Source of the DNA: Candidatus Neoflavobacterium equi
Lineage (GTDB): Bacteria; Bacteroidota; Bacteroidia; Flavobacteriales; Flavobacteriaceae
Reading direction: 5' to 3'
DNA length: 15,259 bases
Assembly: GCA_018065745.1 (NCBI GenBank)
Contig: JAGHSS010000204.1
Location: 1 to 15,259 of the forward strand
Shown here one piece after another: positions 1 to 8,589 of the stretch. Within the stretch, counting starts at the first letter, position 1; each line of letters opens with the position of its first letter. A model generated the notes under the pieces. It ran no database searches. It was not told the DNA's origin and worked only from the letters and a program-made list of their open reading frames with translations. The translations under genes were made by a program, and so were the position numbers.

Positions 1-513
1 ATATTAGATCACGCTACAACTAAAACCTATATGAAAGGGGAAATTGTCGCTGATGTTCACAGCAATAATACGCCTGCTTCAAACAAGGTTTACTTTGTGG
101 AAAGTGGTATTGCACGCACATTTTATTATAAGGATATCAAAGATATTAGCCATTATTTTTTTACTGAAAACACGTTTAAATTAAACGTAGATATCTTGAC
201 AAATAAGAAGGAATCTCCCTATGGTTTCCAAGCTTTGGATGCTTGTGTGATCACAGAATTTCCCTATGATGTCATTCAACGCCTTTCAGACAGTCATATT
301 TCCATCAACAAATTGATCCAAAAATTAATGTTGGACGTCATCTTCAATTTCTCAAGCAGACTTTATGATATGCAATTTGAAAATGCGAATGAACGTTATC
401 ATAATTTCATACAATCTCATCCAGAAATTCACGCCAAAGCCTCTTTGGGACATATTGCTTCATACCTGGGTATTTCACAACAAACACTGAGTGTGATCAG
501 AGCAAATAAATAA
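1..513 (+). CDS. Crp/Fnr-family transcriptional regulator, 5'-truncated by window edge
   Basis: The reading frame is open from base 1, so the gene starts upstream and about 170 C-terminal residues are present; the ATG at 31 is internal, not a start. The visible part holds the end of a cyclic-nucleotide-binding-type beta-roll (VYFVESGIARTFYYKD, then ISHYFFTENTF), a long dimerisation helix, and a C-terminal helix-turn-helix ending IASYLGISQQTLSVIR. This matches the Bacteroidota branch of Crp/Fnr regulators, which usually lack the cAMP-contacting residues, so the ligand is unknown. Relatives commonly end the recognition helix with LSRIR, whereas here it reads LSVIR. It lies 104 bp upstream of an efflux operon in the same orientation with a perfect palindrome between them, which suggests, without proving, that it controls those genes. 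Family assignment is firm; target is inference. Confidence 0.85.
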   Translation: MLDHATTKTYMKGEIVADVHSNNTPASNKVYFVESGIARTFYYKDIKDISHYFFTENTFKLNVDILTNKKESPYGFQALDACVITEFPYDVIQRLSDSHISINKLIQKLMLDVIFNFSSRLYDMQFENANERYHNFIQSHPEIHAKASLGHIASYLGISQQTLSVIRANK

Positions 514-550
514 CTTGAAATAGTGCTGAGGTATGATATTTCCAATGTTT

Positions 551-566
551 TTTAAGATATCTTAAA
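551..566. promoter_or_regulatory. Perfect 16-bp palindrome, candidate operator for the efflux operon
   Basis: TTTAAGATATCTTAAA is a perfect inverted repeat of two 8-bp halves with no spacer, lying between the regulator stop and the membrane-fusion gene start, 51 bp before that ATG. A weak -7-like element GAATTTTG (588-595; consensus TAnnTTTG) follows, with no convincing -33 at the right distance. The position suits a dimeric regulator, perhaps the adjacent Crp/Fnr protein. An AT-rich chance palindrome cannot be excluded. Confidence 0.4.
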
Positions 567-617
567 TTTTTTTTGGTCCATTATATCGAATTTTGTAATC
601 TAAAATTATAGCACACT

Positions 618-1655
618 ATGAATAGTAAACCCATTTGTCTATTAGCTCTATTGACTGTGATGACATTTTCATGTGGTCCAGATAATAAATCTTCTGTGGC
701 TGAAGTTGTTCAGCCAATTTCTATTAAAACAGCTCCGGTTTCTACTTCAGAGACTTCTGGTTCACTTCAACTCAGTGGTAATATTGAAGGAAACAAAACG
801 GTAAAACTTGGTTTTATGGTGGCTGGAAAATTACAAACTTCTCCTAATACAGAAGGTCAACTGGTTAAAAAAGGGCAGTTGATTGGAAGTTTAGATCCTT
901 CAAATTATGCTATAGCTAAAGAATTAGCTGACGTTCAAGTAAGACAAGTACAGGACGAATACAACCGTCTTAAAATATTGTTTGAACGCAATTCACTTAG
1001 TGAAAGTGACTTTAAAAAAGTAAACTTTACTTTGGATCAAGCAAGAACACAACAAAAACTTCACACAAAAAATTTAAGCGATACAAAATTGTATGCGCCT
1101 ATGGACGGTATTATTCTCAAAAAGATATCTGAAGTAGGAGAGATTGTTGGTACAGGAATTCCCGTGGTGGTTTTGTCTGACATCAGCAAGGTAAAAGTAA
1201 ATGCCTATGTGCCGGAATCTGATTTGGGTGCTGTAAAAATTGGACACAAAGCTACCGTTACAATTGCAGCTTTGGGGAAAGATTTTGACGGGTTGGTTAC
1301 TGAGGTTGGTGCAGCAGCAGATCCAACATCAAGAGCTTTTACAATCAAAATTGAATTGAACAATCCAAATATGATCATCAAACCTGGAATGGTAGCAGAA
1401 ATTGCTGTTCAAACTGGGCAAACTAAGAGTGCCATCACTTTACCTGTTGAAACGGTCTTGAAAGACGTGAATGGAGAAAGTTATGTATATGTGGTAGATC
1501 CAAAAAGCAACAAGGCTTTTAAACGCAAAATTGCGCTTGGAGCAATGGATCAAAACAAGATCCAAGTTTTAAGTGGTCTTGAAGTTGGCGAACAACTGGT
1601 TGTTGGTGGACAAAACAAATTGACAGAAGGATCTGCTGTACAAATCATAAAATAA
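618..1655 (+). CDS. RND efflux periplasmic adaptor (membrane-fusion lipoprotein)
   Basis: This 345-residue HlyD/AcrA-type adaptor bridges the inner-membrane pump and the outer-membrane channel. The N-terminus is a lipoprotein signal with lipobox residues TFSC, so C19 is the predicted lipidated cysteine. The first lipoyl half is at about 55-95 (VAGKLQTS... EGQLVKKGQLIGSLD), an alpha-helical hairpin at about 95-155, and the second lipoyl half follows (KLYAPMDGIILKK). Next come a beta-barrel domain (VNAYVPESDLGAVKIGHKA) and a membrane-proximal domain up to the C-terminus. It is the first gene of the operon; the pump starts 5 bp after its stop. The substrate cannot be read from the sequence. Confidence 0.93.
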   Translation: MNSKPICLLALLTVMTFSCGPDNKSSVAEVVQPISIKTAPVSTSETSGSLQLSGNIEGNKTVKLGFMVAGKLQTSPNTEGQLVKKGQLIGSLDPSNYAIAKELADVQVRQVQDEYNRLKILFERNSLSESDFKKVNFTLDQARTQQKLHTKNLSDTKLYAPMDGIILKKISEVGEIVGTGIPVVVLSDISKVKVNAYVPESDLGAVKIGHKATVTIAALGKDFDGLVTEVGAAADPTSRAFTIKIELNNPNMIIKPGMVAEIAVQTGQTKSAITLPVETVLKDVNGESYVYVVDPKSNKAFKRKIALGAMDQNKIQVLSGLEVGEQLVVGGQNKLTEGSAVQIIK

Positions 1656-1660
1656 GACGT

Positions 1661-4600
1661 ATGAATTTTGTTGAAAAATCTTTAAAATACAAACAGGTCA
1701 CCCTGTCTGTCCTCTTTTTATTGTTTGTGGTTGGGGTGAATTCCCTGTTGAATATGCCGCGAAGAGAAGATCCAAAAATTACCATCAGACAAGGATTGGT
1801 TATGGCGTTCTTCCCAGGGGCTAACGCAAGTCAAGTTGAAAGTCAGGTCACAAACAAATTAGAGCAATACCTCTTTGAATTTGAAGAGGTGAAAAAAGCA
1901 AAAACCTATTCCACGACTAAAGACGGTTCTGTTGTAGTTAACGTGGAACTGAATGAGAATGTCAAAAACCCAGATGTTTTCTGGAGTAAATTGAGACACC
2001 AACTCTTGGTTGCAAGACAATTGGACTTGCCTAAAGGAGTGGTTGGTCCCTTGGTCAATTCTGATTTTGGTGATACAGAAGCCATGGTTATTGGTCTGGT
2101 GAGCAACCGTGCCTCTTTTGACGAACTCAAACAATACACTTCCAAATTGGAAGACCGCTTGAGAACCATTCCTGCTGTATCTAAAATCAAACGCATTGGC
2201 GAACAAAAGGAAGAGATTGTCGCTATGGCCAACTCTCAAAAGTTAACTCAATATGGGGTGAACTTAAAAGATGTGATTACCATTATGCAATCTCAAAACT
2301 TGATTCACGCCACTGGGGATATCAAAACAGATAACAACAAAACAAATTTATATACTTCTGGATATTACAACACTCAAAACGAAATTGAAAACCAAATTAT
2401 AGGGGCTTCAAAAACGGGTGAAATTGTGCGTTTAAAAGACGTTGCAGAGGTGAGTAGGGGTTATGCAGACCCAACGTCTAAAGCAACTGTAAACGGAGAA
2501 AAAGCGATGCTTGTTTCCATACAGATGCAAGAGGGAAACAACATTGTTAAATTTGGGGAAGAAGTCAACAAGATTATTGACGAACTCCAATTGACAATTC
2601 CCTCTGATGTGAAGTTGATCAAAGTAGTGAACCAACCTGAAATGGTGGATCACAACATTTCCCATTTTATCAAAGAATTCTTTTTGGCTATTATCTCTGT
2701 GGTAATTGTCATCATTTTATTGTTGCCTTTCCGCGTTGCCTTGGTGGCTGCCATGGCCATACCTATGACCATTGCCGTGACCTTTGCATTGATGCATTTG
2801 TTTGGTATTGAATTGCACCAGGTTTCTCTTGCCGCTCTGATTGTGGTGTTGGGTATGGTGGTGGACGATGCCATTGTGATTGCGGACAACTATGTGGAAT
2901 TGCTGGATCATGGATTGGACCGCTGGACGGCTGCTTGGCGCAGTGCAAGTGATTTGATCATTCCAGTATTGGCTGCAACTATTACAATTATTGCCTCTTT
3001 CTTTCCAATGGTTTTATTGACTGGTGCGGTGGGTGAGTTTATTCACGCCTTGCCAATCACGGTTGCCATTGCGTTGGCATCATCTTTTATTGTGGCCTTG
3101 GTCTTAACGCCAATGTTGTGTTATTTCTTTATCAAAAAAGGATTGCACGACCACAGTGAAGAAGCAGAAAAAAATAAAAAATTCTCTCTTTTGGACAAGA
3201 TGCAAGAGGGATACAACGGCTTGTTGGACTGGAGTATCAAACACCCAAAATTGGTGGTTTGGTCCAGTTTGTCTACCATCGTTATTGCTGGGTGCTTGTA
3301 TCTTTTTGCAATCAAACAAAAATTCTTCCCTTCTGCAGAGCGCAATCAATTTGTTGTGGAGTTGTGGATGCCAACGGGTACCAAACTTGACAAGACGGAA
3401 GAAGCCATTTTAAGGGTTCAAAAAATTGTAGAACAAGACAAACGGGTGCTGTCTTATGCAACTTTTGCAGGGATGAGTGCTCCGCGTTTTTACTATAACT
3501 TTTCTCCAGAAGTTCCTGCCACTAATTATGCTCAAATACTTGTAAATACTACAGATGAGCATGCCACATTAGCCATGGCAGCTGAATTGAAGCAAAAGGT
3601 AGCGAATATCATTCCGGAAGGGACGCCACAAATTAAATTGATGCAACAAGGACAACCTTTAAAAGCTCAGGTGGAAGTGCGTGTCATTGGGGAAGATTTA
3701 AATGTGATCAAGCAACTGGGAGATACCATCAGTCAAATTATCAAGGCTGAAAAAGGAAGTTATTTGGTGCGCAATGATTTTAGAGAAGACAGTTATGGAT
3801 TGAACATCCAACTTAAGCCAGAGGCAGAACGTTTGGGATTCACGACAGAAAGTATTTCTAAAATGGTGTATACCGGTTTTTCTGGTGCTCCAGTAACAAC
3901 TATATATGAAGGGAAAAATCCAGTGCAGGTCAAATTCAGATTGGATGAAAAGGACCGTGGCTCTTCAAGTGATTTAAACAATTATATGATTGCCTCACCG
4001 GTGACCGGATCTAGCGTTCCTGTGCGTCAAATTGCCAATTTGGTTCCAGAGTGGCAAAGTGGTCAAATCATGCACAGAAATGGAGTGCGAACGTTGACGG
4101 TTCAATCTGAAACAACAGAAGACTTATTGCCTTCACAATTGCTTAAAAAAGTGCAACCTAAGATTGACGCCATCAAATTGCCAACGGGTTACCGCTTGGA
4201 ATATGGAGGTGAATATGCCAATAAAAAAGAAACTTTAGGTCAGATGATTGCTGTTTTGGGCATCAGTTTGGTGTTGATTTTCTTTATTCTTTTGTTCCAA
4301 TTTAGAAATTTAAAGGAGGCTGCTATCATTATGTTGACCATTCCTTTGAGTTTGCTAGGTGCTCTTTTTGGACTGTACATCACGGGGAATAACTTTGGAT
4401 TTACAGCCTTTGTAGGATTGGTTAGTTTGTCTGGAATAGTGGTGCGAAATGCCATCATTTTAGTGGACCACACCAATGAGTTGATCAAAGATCACGGAAT
4501 GGATTACAAAGAAGCGGCTGTTGAAAGTGGTAAACGTCGTTTGAGACCTATATTTTTAACTGCTATGGCTGCTGCTATTGGAGTTTTACCAATGATTCTA

Positions 4601-4768
4601 TCTGGTTCTCCAATGTGGAGTCCGCTGGCTTCTGTAATTGCCGTTGGGGTGATTTGGAGTATGGTCATGGCTTTGTTGACTGTTCCTGTGTTGTACATCA
4701 GATGGATGAGACCAACAGACTTTGAAGATTATGCAGTGGAATTAAATAAAAATGAAGAAAATGAATAA
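1661..4768 (+). CDS. RND-family efflux transporter, inner-membrane pump
   Basis: This 1035-residue protein has full RND length: a first transmembrane helix at about 12-31, a large periplasmic porter loop, a membrane block from about 335, a second porter loop, and a closing membrane block from about 855. The TM4 proton-relay motif GMVVDDAIVIADN places the acidic pair at D402 and D403, equivalent to D407/D408 of AcrB. In TM10 the motif GIVVRNAIILVDH has R929 where AcrB has Lys940. It probably exports small molecules using the proton gradient as a homotrimer; sequence alone does not separate drug from other substrates, and the HME metal-pump signature is not obvious. The first bases of the channel gene overlap its last 17 bp, indicating translational coupling. 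Confidence 0.94.
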   Translation: MNFVEKSLKYKQVTLSVLFLLFVVGVNSLLNMPRREDPKITIRQGLVMAFFPGANASQVESQVTNKLEQYLFEFEEVKKAKTYSTTKDGSVVVNVELNENVKNPDVFWSKLRHQLLVARQLDLPKGVVGPLVNSDFGDTEAMVIGLVSNRASFDELKQYTSKLEDRLRTIPAVSKIKRIGEQKEEIVAMANSQKLTQYGVNLKDVITIMQSQNLIHATGDIKTDNNKTNLYTSGYYNTQNEIENQIIGASKTGEIVRLKDVAEVSRGYADPTSKATVNGEKAMLVSIQMQEGNNIVKFGEEVNKIIDELQLTIPSDVKLIKVVNQPEMVDHNISHFIKEFFLAIISVVIVIILLLPFRVALVAAMAIPMTIAVTFALMHLFGIELHQVSLAALIVVLGMVVDDAIVIADNYVELLDHGLDRWTAAWRSASDLIIPVLAATITIIASFFPMVLLTGAVGEFIHALPITVAIALASSFIVALVLTPMLCYFFIKKGLHDHSEEAEKNKKFSLLDKMQEGYNGLLDWSIKHPKLVVWSSLSTIVIAGCLYLFAIKQKFFPSAERNQFVVELWMPTGTKLDKTEEAILRVQKIVEQDKRVLSYATFAGMSAPRFYYNFSPEVPATNYAQILVNTTDEHATLAMAAELKQKVANIIPEGTPQIKLMQQGQPLKAQVEVRVIGEDLNVIKQLGDTISQIIKAEKGSYLVRNDFREDSYGLNIQLKPEAERLGFTTESISKMVYTGFSGAPVTTIYEGKNPVQVKFRLDEKDRGSSSDLNNYMIASPVTGSSVPVRQIANLVPEWQSGQIMHRNGVRTLTVQSETTEDLLPSQLLKKVQPKIDAIKLPTGYRLEYGGEYANKKETLGQMIAVLGISLVLIFFILLFQFRNLKEAAIIMLTIPLSLLGALFGLYITGNNFGFTAFVGLVSLSGIVVRNAIILVDHTNELIKDHGMDYKEAAVESGKRRLRPIFLTAMAAAIGVLPMILSGSPMWSPLASVIAVGVIWSMVMALLTVPVLYIRWMRPTDFEDYAVELNKNEENE

Positions 4769-6083
4769 GATCAATATATCTTCTTTGGCCTTGTTTCTAG
4801 CTCTTGTTACTGGGGTGAAAACTGCTGCTCAAGAAAGGGAAGTGATTGGTTTGGAAACTGTAAAACAGGCTGCTTTTGAAAAAAATCACCTGTTAAAAGT
4901 GAAACAATACCAGTTGGAAGAAAAATTGGAAAAAGTTCAAGAAGACAAAATTAAAAGACTGCCTGCATTGAATGTCAATTCCAATTACCAATACAATGTC
5001 AATGTTGGGGCGCTAACCATTCCTGCGGGATCTTTTGGAAGCTTGCCTTTGGGACCTAACACGGTGATTGCCTTGCCAAATGAAAACTTTAAATACGACA
5101 TTGGAACACACCACACGTTCAACGCATCTGCGGTTTTGTACCAACCTTTGACCCAACAATTCAAAATTGGTTCTGCTGTCAAAGCTGCAAAATTGGATGC
5201 TGAGGTTGCAAGGCTTGAGGCTGACAAAGTGCAATTGCAGGTAACCAATGGGGTGGAGAAATTATATTATGGCCTTTTGGTAAACCAATACAGACAACAG
5301 GAGGCGGGTTTGAAAAAGCAAGTTGCAGCATTGAAGCTGTATGATGTGGAAAGTGCGCTTTTAGCAAAGAAAACGGTTGACAATAGCGCTGTTGGATTGC
5401 GTGCTTCTTTGGCAGATGCTAACCAAGAACTCTTGAAGTTGCAAATGGAGGCTGAGGATTATTTAGCAGACTTACAACAGTTGACAGGATTGGATCTATC
5501 TGACAAGAAATTAGCTCCTGCTGCCGCTGTTTTAACTATGGAAGAGACTACTGAATCAGCTCCTAAAAACGTTGATGTAGCGTTGGCTAAACTGTCTATA
5601 GAAAAGGCTGCTGTTGGGAAAAAGGTGGCGATGCAAAACAATTTACCTGACGTTGGCGTTTTTGTTGGATATGCTTACCAATTGGGAAGTGTGTTGATGC
5701 CAGAAAATAATCCATTTGCTGGGTTATCTCTGAAGTGGGATGTACAGGGGATTTTGAGCAACCGTCACGTGGCTAAACAACGTGAGTTACAAATGGCTCA
5801 GGCGGCTGAAAACGTGGCTTACACGGAGGAACAATTGGCGGTGAACCGCGGTAAAAATCAACGCAAAACCAACCAGGCAATGCAGTTGGTTGAGGTGGCA
5901 AAACAGGCGAGAACCTACCGTACTGAAGAGCTTAAAATTCAAAAAGACCGTGCATTTGCTGGGTTGAATAAGCCGATTGATGTGCTGGAAGCAGAAGCTA
6001 ATTTTTACAAGTCTGAAGCTGATTATTATGCGGCTTTGTTGCAATTAAAAGTGATACATGCAGATTATAAATTACTGGAGTAA
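4752..6083 (+). CDS. TolC-like outer-membrane efflux protein
   Basis: This 443-residue outer-membrane channel subunit would complete the tripartite pump. A Sec signal peptide (LALFLALVTGVKTAA, cleavage likely after A26, before QE) is followed by two OEP-type repeats rich in long amphipathic helices (for example AKLDAEVARLEADKVQ and AKQRELQMAQAAENV) and beta segments (NVNSNYQYNVNVG; DVGVFVGYAYQLG). The start overlaps the pump gene by 17 bp; an in-frame ATG at 4761, giving a protein three residues shorter, is an equally plausible start. It is the last gene of the operon, with a strong terminator about 85 bp downstream. Confidence 0.92.
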   Translation: MKKMNKINISSLALFLALVTGVKTAAQEREVIGLETVKQAAFEKNHLLKVKQYQLEEKLEKVQEDKIKRLPALNVNSNYQYNVNVGALTIPAGSFGSLPLGPNTVIALPNENFKYDIGTHHTFNASAVLYQPLTQQFKIGSAVKAAKLDAEVARLEADKVQLQVTNGVEKLYYGLLVNQYRQQEAGLKKQVAALKLYDVESALLAKKTVDNSAVGLRASLADANQELLKLQMEAEDYLADLQQLTGLDLSDKKLAPAAAVLTMEETTESAPKNVDVALAKLSIEKAAVGKKVAMQNNLPDVGVFVGYAYQLGSVLMPENNPFAGLSLKWDVQGILSNRHVAKQRELQMAQAAENVAYTEEQLAVNRGKNQRKTNQAMQLVEVAKQARTYRTEELKIQKDRAFAGLNKPIDVLEAEANFYKSEADYYAALLQLKVIHADYKLLE

Positions 6084-6166
6084 TCCAACCTATATAACAA
6101 TTTTAAAATAATGTTTGATCTGTTTCTTTATTTCACACTTTAGACCCTTGATTATAACTTTATTAT

Positions 6167-6200
6167 AACGACCGATTCTATGAATCGGTCGTTTTTTTTT
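6167..6200 (+). terminator. Intrinsic terminator of the efflux operon
   Basis: A perfect 12-bp stem, AACGACCGATTC paired with GAATCGGTCGTT, closes a 3-nt loop (TAT, 6179-6181) and runs directly into a tract of nine T residues. This is a textbook rho-independent terminator on the + strand, 83 bp after the channel gene stop. Confidence 0.93.
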
Positions 6201-6230
6201 GTCTTTATTACAATGAATAATGGTGTTTTT

Positions 6231-6377
6231 AACGCATTTTTAAGCGCTTGCGTTAGCGGTTGAAGCGGCATCCTTTTCACTGGCCATCGGCCGTGAAAAG
6301 ATATAGCGGAAGACGCGACCCCCTTTTTTTCTAAGGGGGTAACGCCATTAAATCCCGTAAACACTTGATTTTAATGG
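6231..6377. repeat. Hairpin-rich intergenic element, probable dispersed repeat
   Basis: Non-coding stretch, visibly richer in G and C than its surroundings, made of several hairpins in a row. AACGCA (6231-6236) can pair with TGCGTT (6249-6254). CTTTTCAC-T-GGCC (6273-6285) pairs with GGCC-GTGAAAAG (6289-6300), with one bulged T and loop ATC. ACCCCCTT (6318-6325) pairs with AAGGGGGT (6333-6340). A weaker 8-bp pair joins 6345-6352 and 6370-6377. The wording around GGCATCCTTTT... AAAAGATATAGCGGA... GCGACCC resembles, from memory, elements scattered between genes in flavobacterial genomes. Only one copy is in this window, so repeat status is not proven here. The small reading frames across it have no coding signal. 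Confidence 0.5.
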
Positions 6378-6399
6378 GGTGAAATAAAATATTTATAAT

Positions 6400-6422
6400 T
6401 TATTTAGACTTATTAAAAATAA
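6400..6422 (+). promoter_or_regulatory. Operator-like dyad A upstream of the haem receptor
   Basis: A 23-bp site: left arm TTATTTAGA, 5-bp spacer, right arm TAAAAATAA, an imperfect inverted repeat. It ends 5 bp before the -7 element and would cover the -33 region of the receptor promoter. Three sister sites lie at 6448-6470, 15153-15175 and 15211-15233. Placement on haem-uptake promoters suggests an iron-responsive repressor such as Fur; the regulator's identity is inference. Confidence 0.65.
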
Positions 6423-6427
6423 TAATT

Positions 6428-6435
6428 TACATTTG
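6428..6435 (+). promoter_or_regulatory. Bacteroidota -7 promoter element of the haem receptor unit
   Basis: TACATTTG matches TAnnTTTG exactly. The -33 region is weak (TTTAG at 6403-6407, about 20 bp upstream, in place of TTTG), as might be expected of a regulated promoter. Transcription would begin near 6439, giving a leader of about 40 nt that contains operator-like site B and leads to the ATG at 6481. Confidence 0.65.
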
Positions 6436-6447
6436 CTGCAACAGTTG

Positions 6448-6470
6448 TTATTTAGATTAAATAAAAATAG
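6448..6470 (+). promoter_or_regulatory. Operator-like dyad B in the receptor leader
   Basis: Left arm TTATTTAGA, spacer TTAAA, right arm TAAAAATAG. All 23 bases are identical to the site at 15211-15233 upstream of hmuT, while the bases on either side differ. It lies just downstream of the predicted transcription start and 10 bp before the start codon, a position where a bound repressor would block RNA polymerase. Confidence 0.68.
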
Positions 6471-6480
6471 TATTGCAAAT

Positions 6481-8589
6481 ATGAAATATGCGTTGTTTTT
6501 GTCTTTCCTGTCTGGGATGAATGTTTTGATGGCTCAAGAGGGGGATAGTTTGTCTGTTTTGAAGATGGATGAGCTGATTATTTCTGGCCAATACAACCCT
6601 CAAACGGTGAATAAATCCATTTATGAGGTGCGTGTGATCAACCGCGAAATGATTGACAGACAGGCGGGGAATAATCTGGCTGATTTGTTGAATCAAACGC
6701 TGAATATGAACATTATTCCCAATGCGAACACGGGGAAATCTGGTGTTCAAATGTTTGGATTAGACAGTCAATATTTCAAGATTCTAGTGGATAATATTCC
6801 GCTGATAAACGACGAAGGTCTTGGTAATAATACGGATTTAACGCAGATAAACCTGGATGATGTTCAACAAATTGAAATCGTTGAAGGTTCTATGGGAGTG
6901 GAGTATGGTGCCAATGCTATTTCTGGGATTATTAATATAATAACCAAAAAAAGTGTACAACATAAATGGGTGATTTCGCCCATGATTCAAGAGGAAACCG
7001 TGGGGAAGGAATACAATTGGCGCAACCAGGGGCGGCACATTCAGTCTCTGAAAGTGGATCACAACATCAGTGATCGTCTGTTTGCAAATGTGACCTATAC
7101 GCGCAATGATTTTATGGGGTTTTGGAACGATTACCACGGGAAATTTCACCTGGAAAACGACGGTAAAAGGGGCTTTGAATGGCTGCCAAAAAGACAACAT
7201 ACCGCCAAGGGGATTTTGCGCTATAAACACGATAATTACCAGCTGTTTTACAAATTGGAATTCTTTAATGAGGGCATCAAAAGATATAGTAATGAAGTGT
7301 TACAAAATTATGATCCCGCAACAGAAACTGACCAGCCGGTGGGGAGTGATGCCAAATTTAAAACCCACCGTTGGGTGCACCACTTGAATGCTTCAGGGCG
7401 TTTTGAAGACGTTGTAAACTATGATTTTTCTTTCTCATTGCAACAGCAAAAAAGAGCGGTTGAGCAATTTCAATACGACCTGAGAAAAGACGAAAAATTT
7501 GATGCTTTGAGTCAAATATACGAGAGTCGAAAGGGGTATTATTCCAAAGGGAATTTCAGCAATTTTATAGAAAATAAAACTTTTGACTTCCAAATGGGTT
7601 ACGAATTTTCAGTTATGGATGGATATGCATCTTCTCTGGCTGGGACGTTTGCTGACCCCATCAATAAGAAGCTGGAAAACTATGACGTCTTTGCGTCTTC
7701 AGAAATTACACTTTCCAAAAAACTGTCCTTAAGACCGGGCGCAAGGGTGCTTTTTTCTCCTCAATTTGACAACCAAGTGGCCTGGTCCATGAGTGCAAAA
7801 TACTTGTTTGAAAAGGGATATGAGTTGCGTGCCATTTTGGGAAGTTCGCCCAGATTGCCCAATTATGAGGAGTTGTATTCCTATTTTGTCGATGTGAATC
7901 ACAACGTTCAGGGAAACCCAAATTTAAAACCTGAACAGGGGAAATCTGCATTTTTACACCTTAAAAAACAGTTTGACTTCCAACCAAATGCTGCCCTTCA
8001 ATCCAAAGTATCTGCATGGTATATTGACGTGAAGGACAAGATTGATTTGGTGGTGGTTGAAGTGGCGCCTTTGGCTTATTCTTACCGCAATATTAACGCT
8101 TACAAAACTTTTGGTTTTACATGGACCAATAACATAAGATATAATGATTTTACAGCCGGTATGGGGGTTACTTATGCTGGGGTATCTCAAGAATTAGAAG
8201 CACAATCCAATCAAAAGGCAGACTTTTTATTTGCTGCTCAGTTTAATGTAAATGCGTCTTATCCGGTGCCTACTACTAAAACCGTTTTTTCAGCATTTGT
8301 CAAGTATAACGGTCCTATAAATCAATTTGTTCAACGACAAAATGAATTAAACGAGACTGTTTTCATCAAGGGAAGACAGGATGGCTTTACTTGGTTTGAC
8401 GCTTCCATTAAACAGCGATTTCTACAAGACAAATTGGAGGTGACTGCTGGTGCTCGCAATTTGATGAACATCAAAAGTATCAACACAACTGCTACCAATG
8501 CTGGGGCTCATGATGCTGCTGCTAGTACGCTGATGTTGGGGTATGGCAGATCCTATTTTTTAAAACTATTGTATAAAATAAACCTATGA
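6481..8589 (+). CDS. hmuR: TonB-dependent outer-membrane haem receptor (HmuR-like)
   Basis: This 702-residue receptor would import haem across the outer membrane using TonB energy. A start at the ATG at 6481 gives a clean signal peptide (MKYALFLSFLSGMNVLMA, cleavage before QE) and leaves the promoter upstream. An upstream in-frame TTG (6433) falls inside the -7 element and is rejected. The plug domain spans about 40-155 (VINREMIDRQAGNNLADLL; VDNIPL; QIEIVEGSMGVEYGANAISG), followed by a 22-strand-type barrel ending YFLKLLYKINL. A FRAP-like segment SPRLPNYEELY (456-466) and an NPNL box (479-482) surround H474 (VNHNVQGNPNL), the pattern of haem receptors whose barrel His lies between FRAP and NPNL. 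Its stop overlaps the HmuY-like start by 4 bp (ATGA), tying it to haem capture. Similar motifs occur in some other TonB-dependent receptors, so the substrate rests partly on context. Confidence 0.88.
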   Translation: MKYALFLSFLSGMNVLMAQEGDSLSVLKMDELIISGQYNPQTVNKSIYEVRVINREMIDRQAGNNLADLLNQTLNMNIIPNANTGKSGVQMFGLDSQYFKILVDNIPLINDEGLGNNTDLTQINLDDVQQIEIVEGSMGVEYGANAISGIINIITKKSVQHKWVISPMIQEETVGKEYNWRNQGRHIQSLKVDHNISDRLFANVTYTRNDFMGFWNDYHGKFHLENDGKRGFEWLPKRQHTAKGILRYKHDNYQLFYKLEFFNEGIKRYSNEVLQNYDPATETDQPVGSDAKFKTHRWVHHLNASGRFEDVVNYDFSFSLQQQKRAVEQFQYDLRKDEKFDALSQIYESRKGYYSKGNFSNFIENKTFDFQMGYEFSVMDGYASSLAGTFADPINKKLENYDVFASSEITLSKKLSLRPGARVLFSPQFDNQVAWSMSAKYLFEKGYELRAILGSSPRLPNYEELYSYFVDVNHNVQGNPNLKPEQGKSAFLHLKKQFDFQPNAALQSKVSAWYIDVKDKIDLVVVEVAPLAYSYRNINAYKTFGFTWTNNIRYNDFTAGMGVTYAGVSQELEAQSNQKADFLFAAQFNVNASYPVPTTKTVFSAFVKYNGPINQFVQRQNELNETVFIKGRQDGFTWFDASIKQRFLQDKLEVTAGARNLMNIKSINTTATNAGAHDAAASTLMLGYGRSYFLKLLYKINL

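Noticed and set aside
572..595. A full Bacteroidota promoter (TTTG plus GAATTTTG) before the efflux operon
   Set aside because: The TTTG at 572-575 is only 12 bp from the -7-like element instead of about 20, and the latter has a mismatch in the TA; kept only as a weak possibility.
1859..2239. 126-codon - strand frame within the pump gene
   Set aside because: It is a shadow of the RND coding sequence on the other strand, with no independent support.
6152..6364. Open frame of 70 codons on the - strand in the intergenic region
   Set aside because: It runs through the terminator and the hairpin element, has no domain character and no promoter; the structure explains the sequence better.
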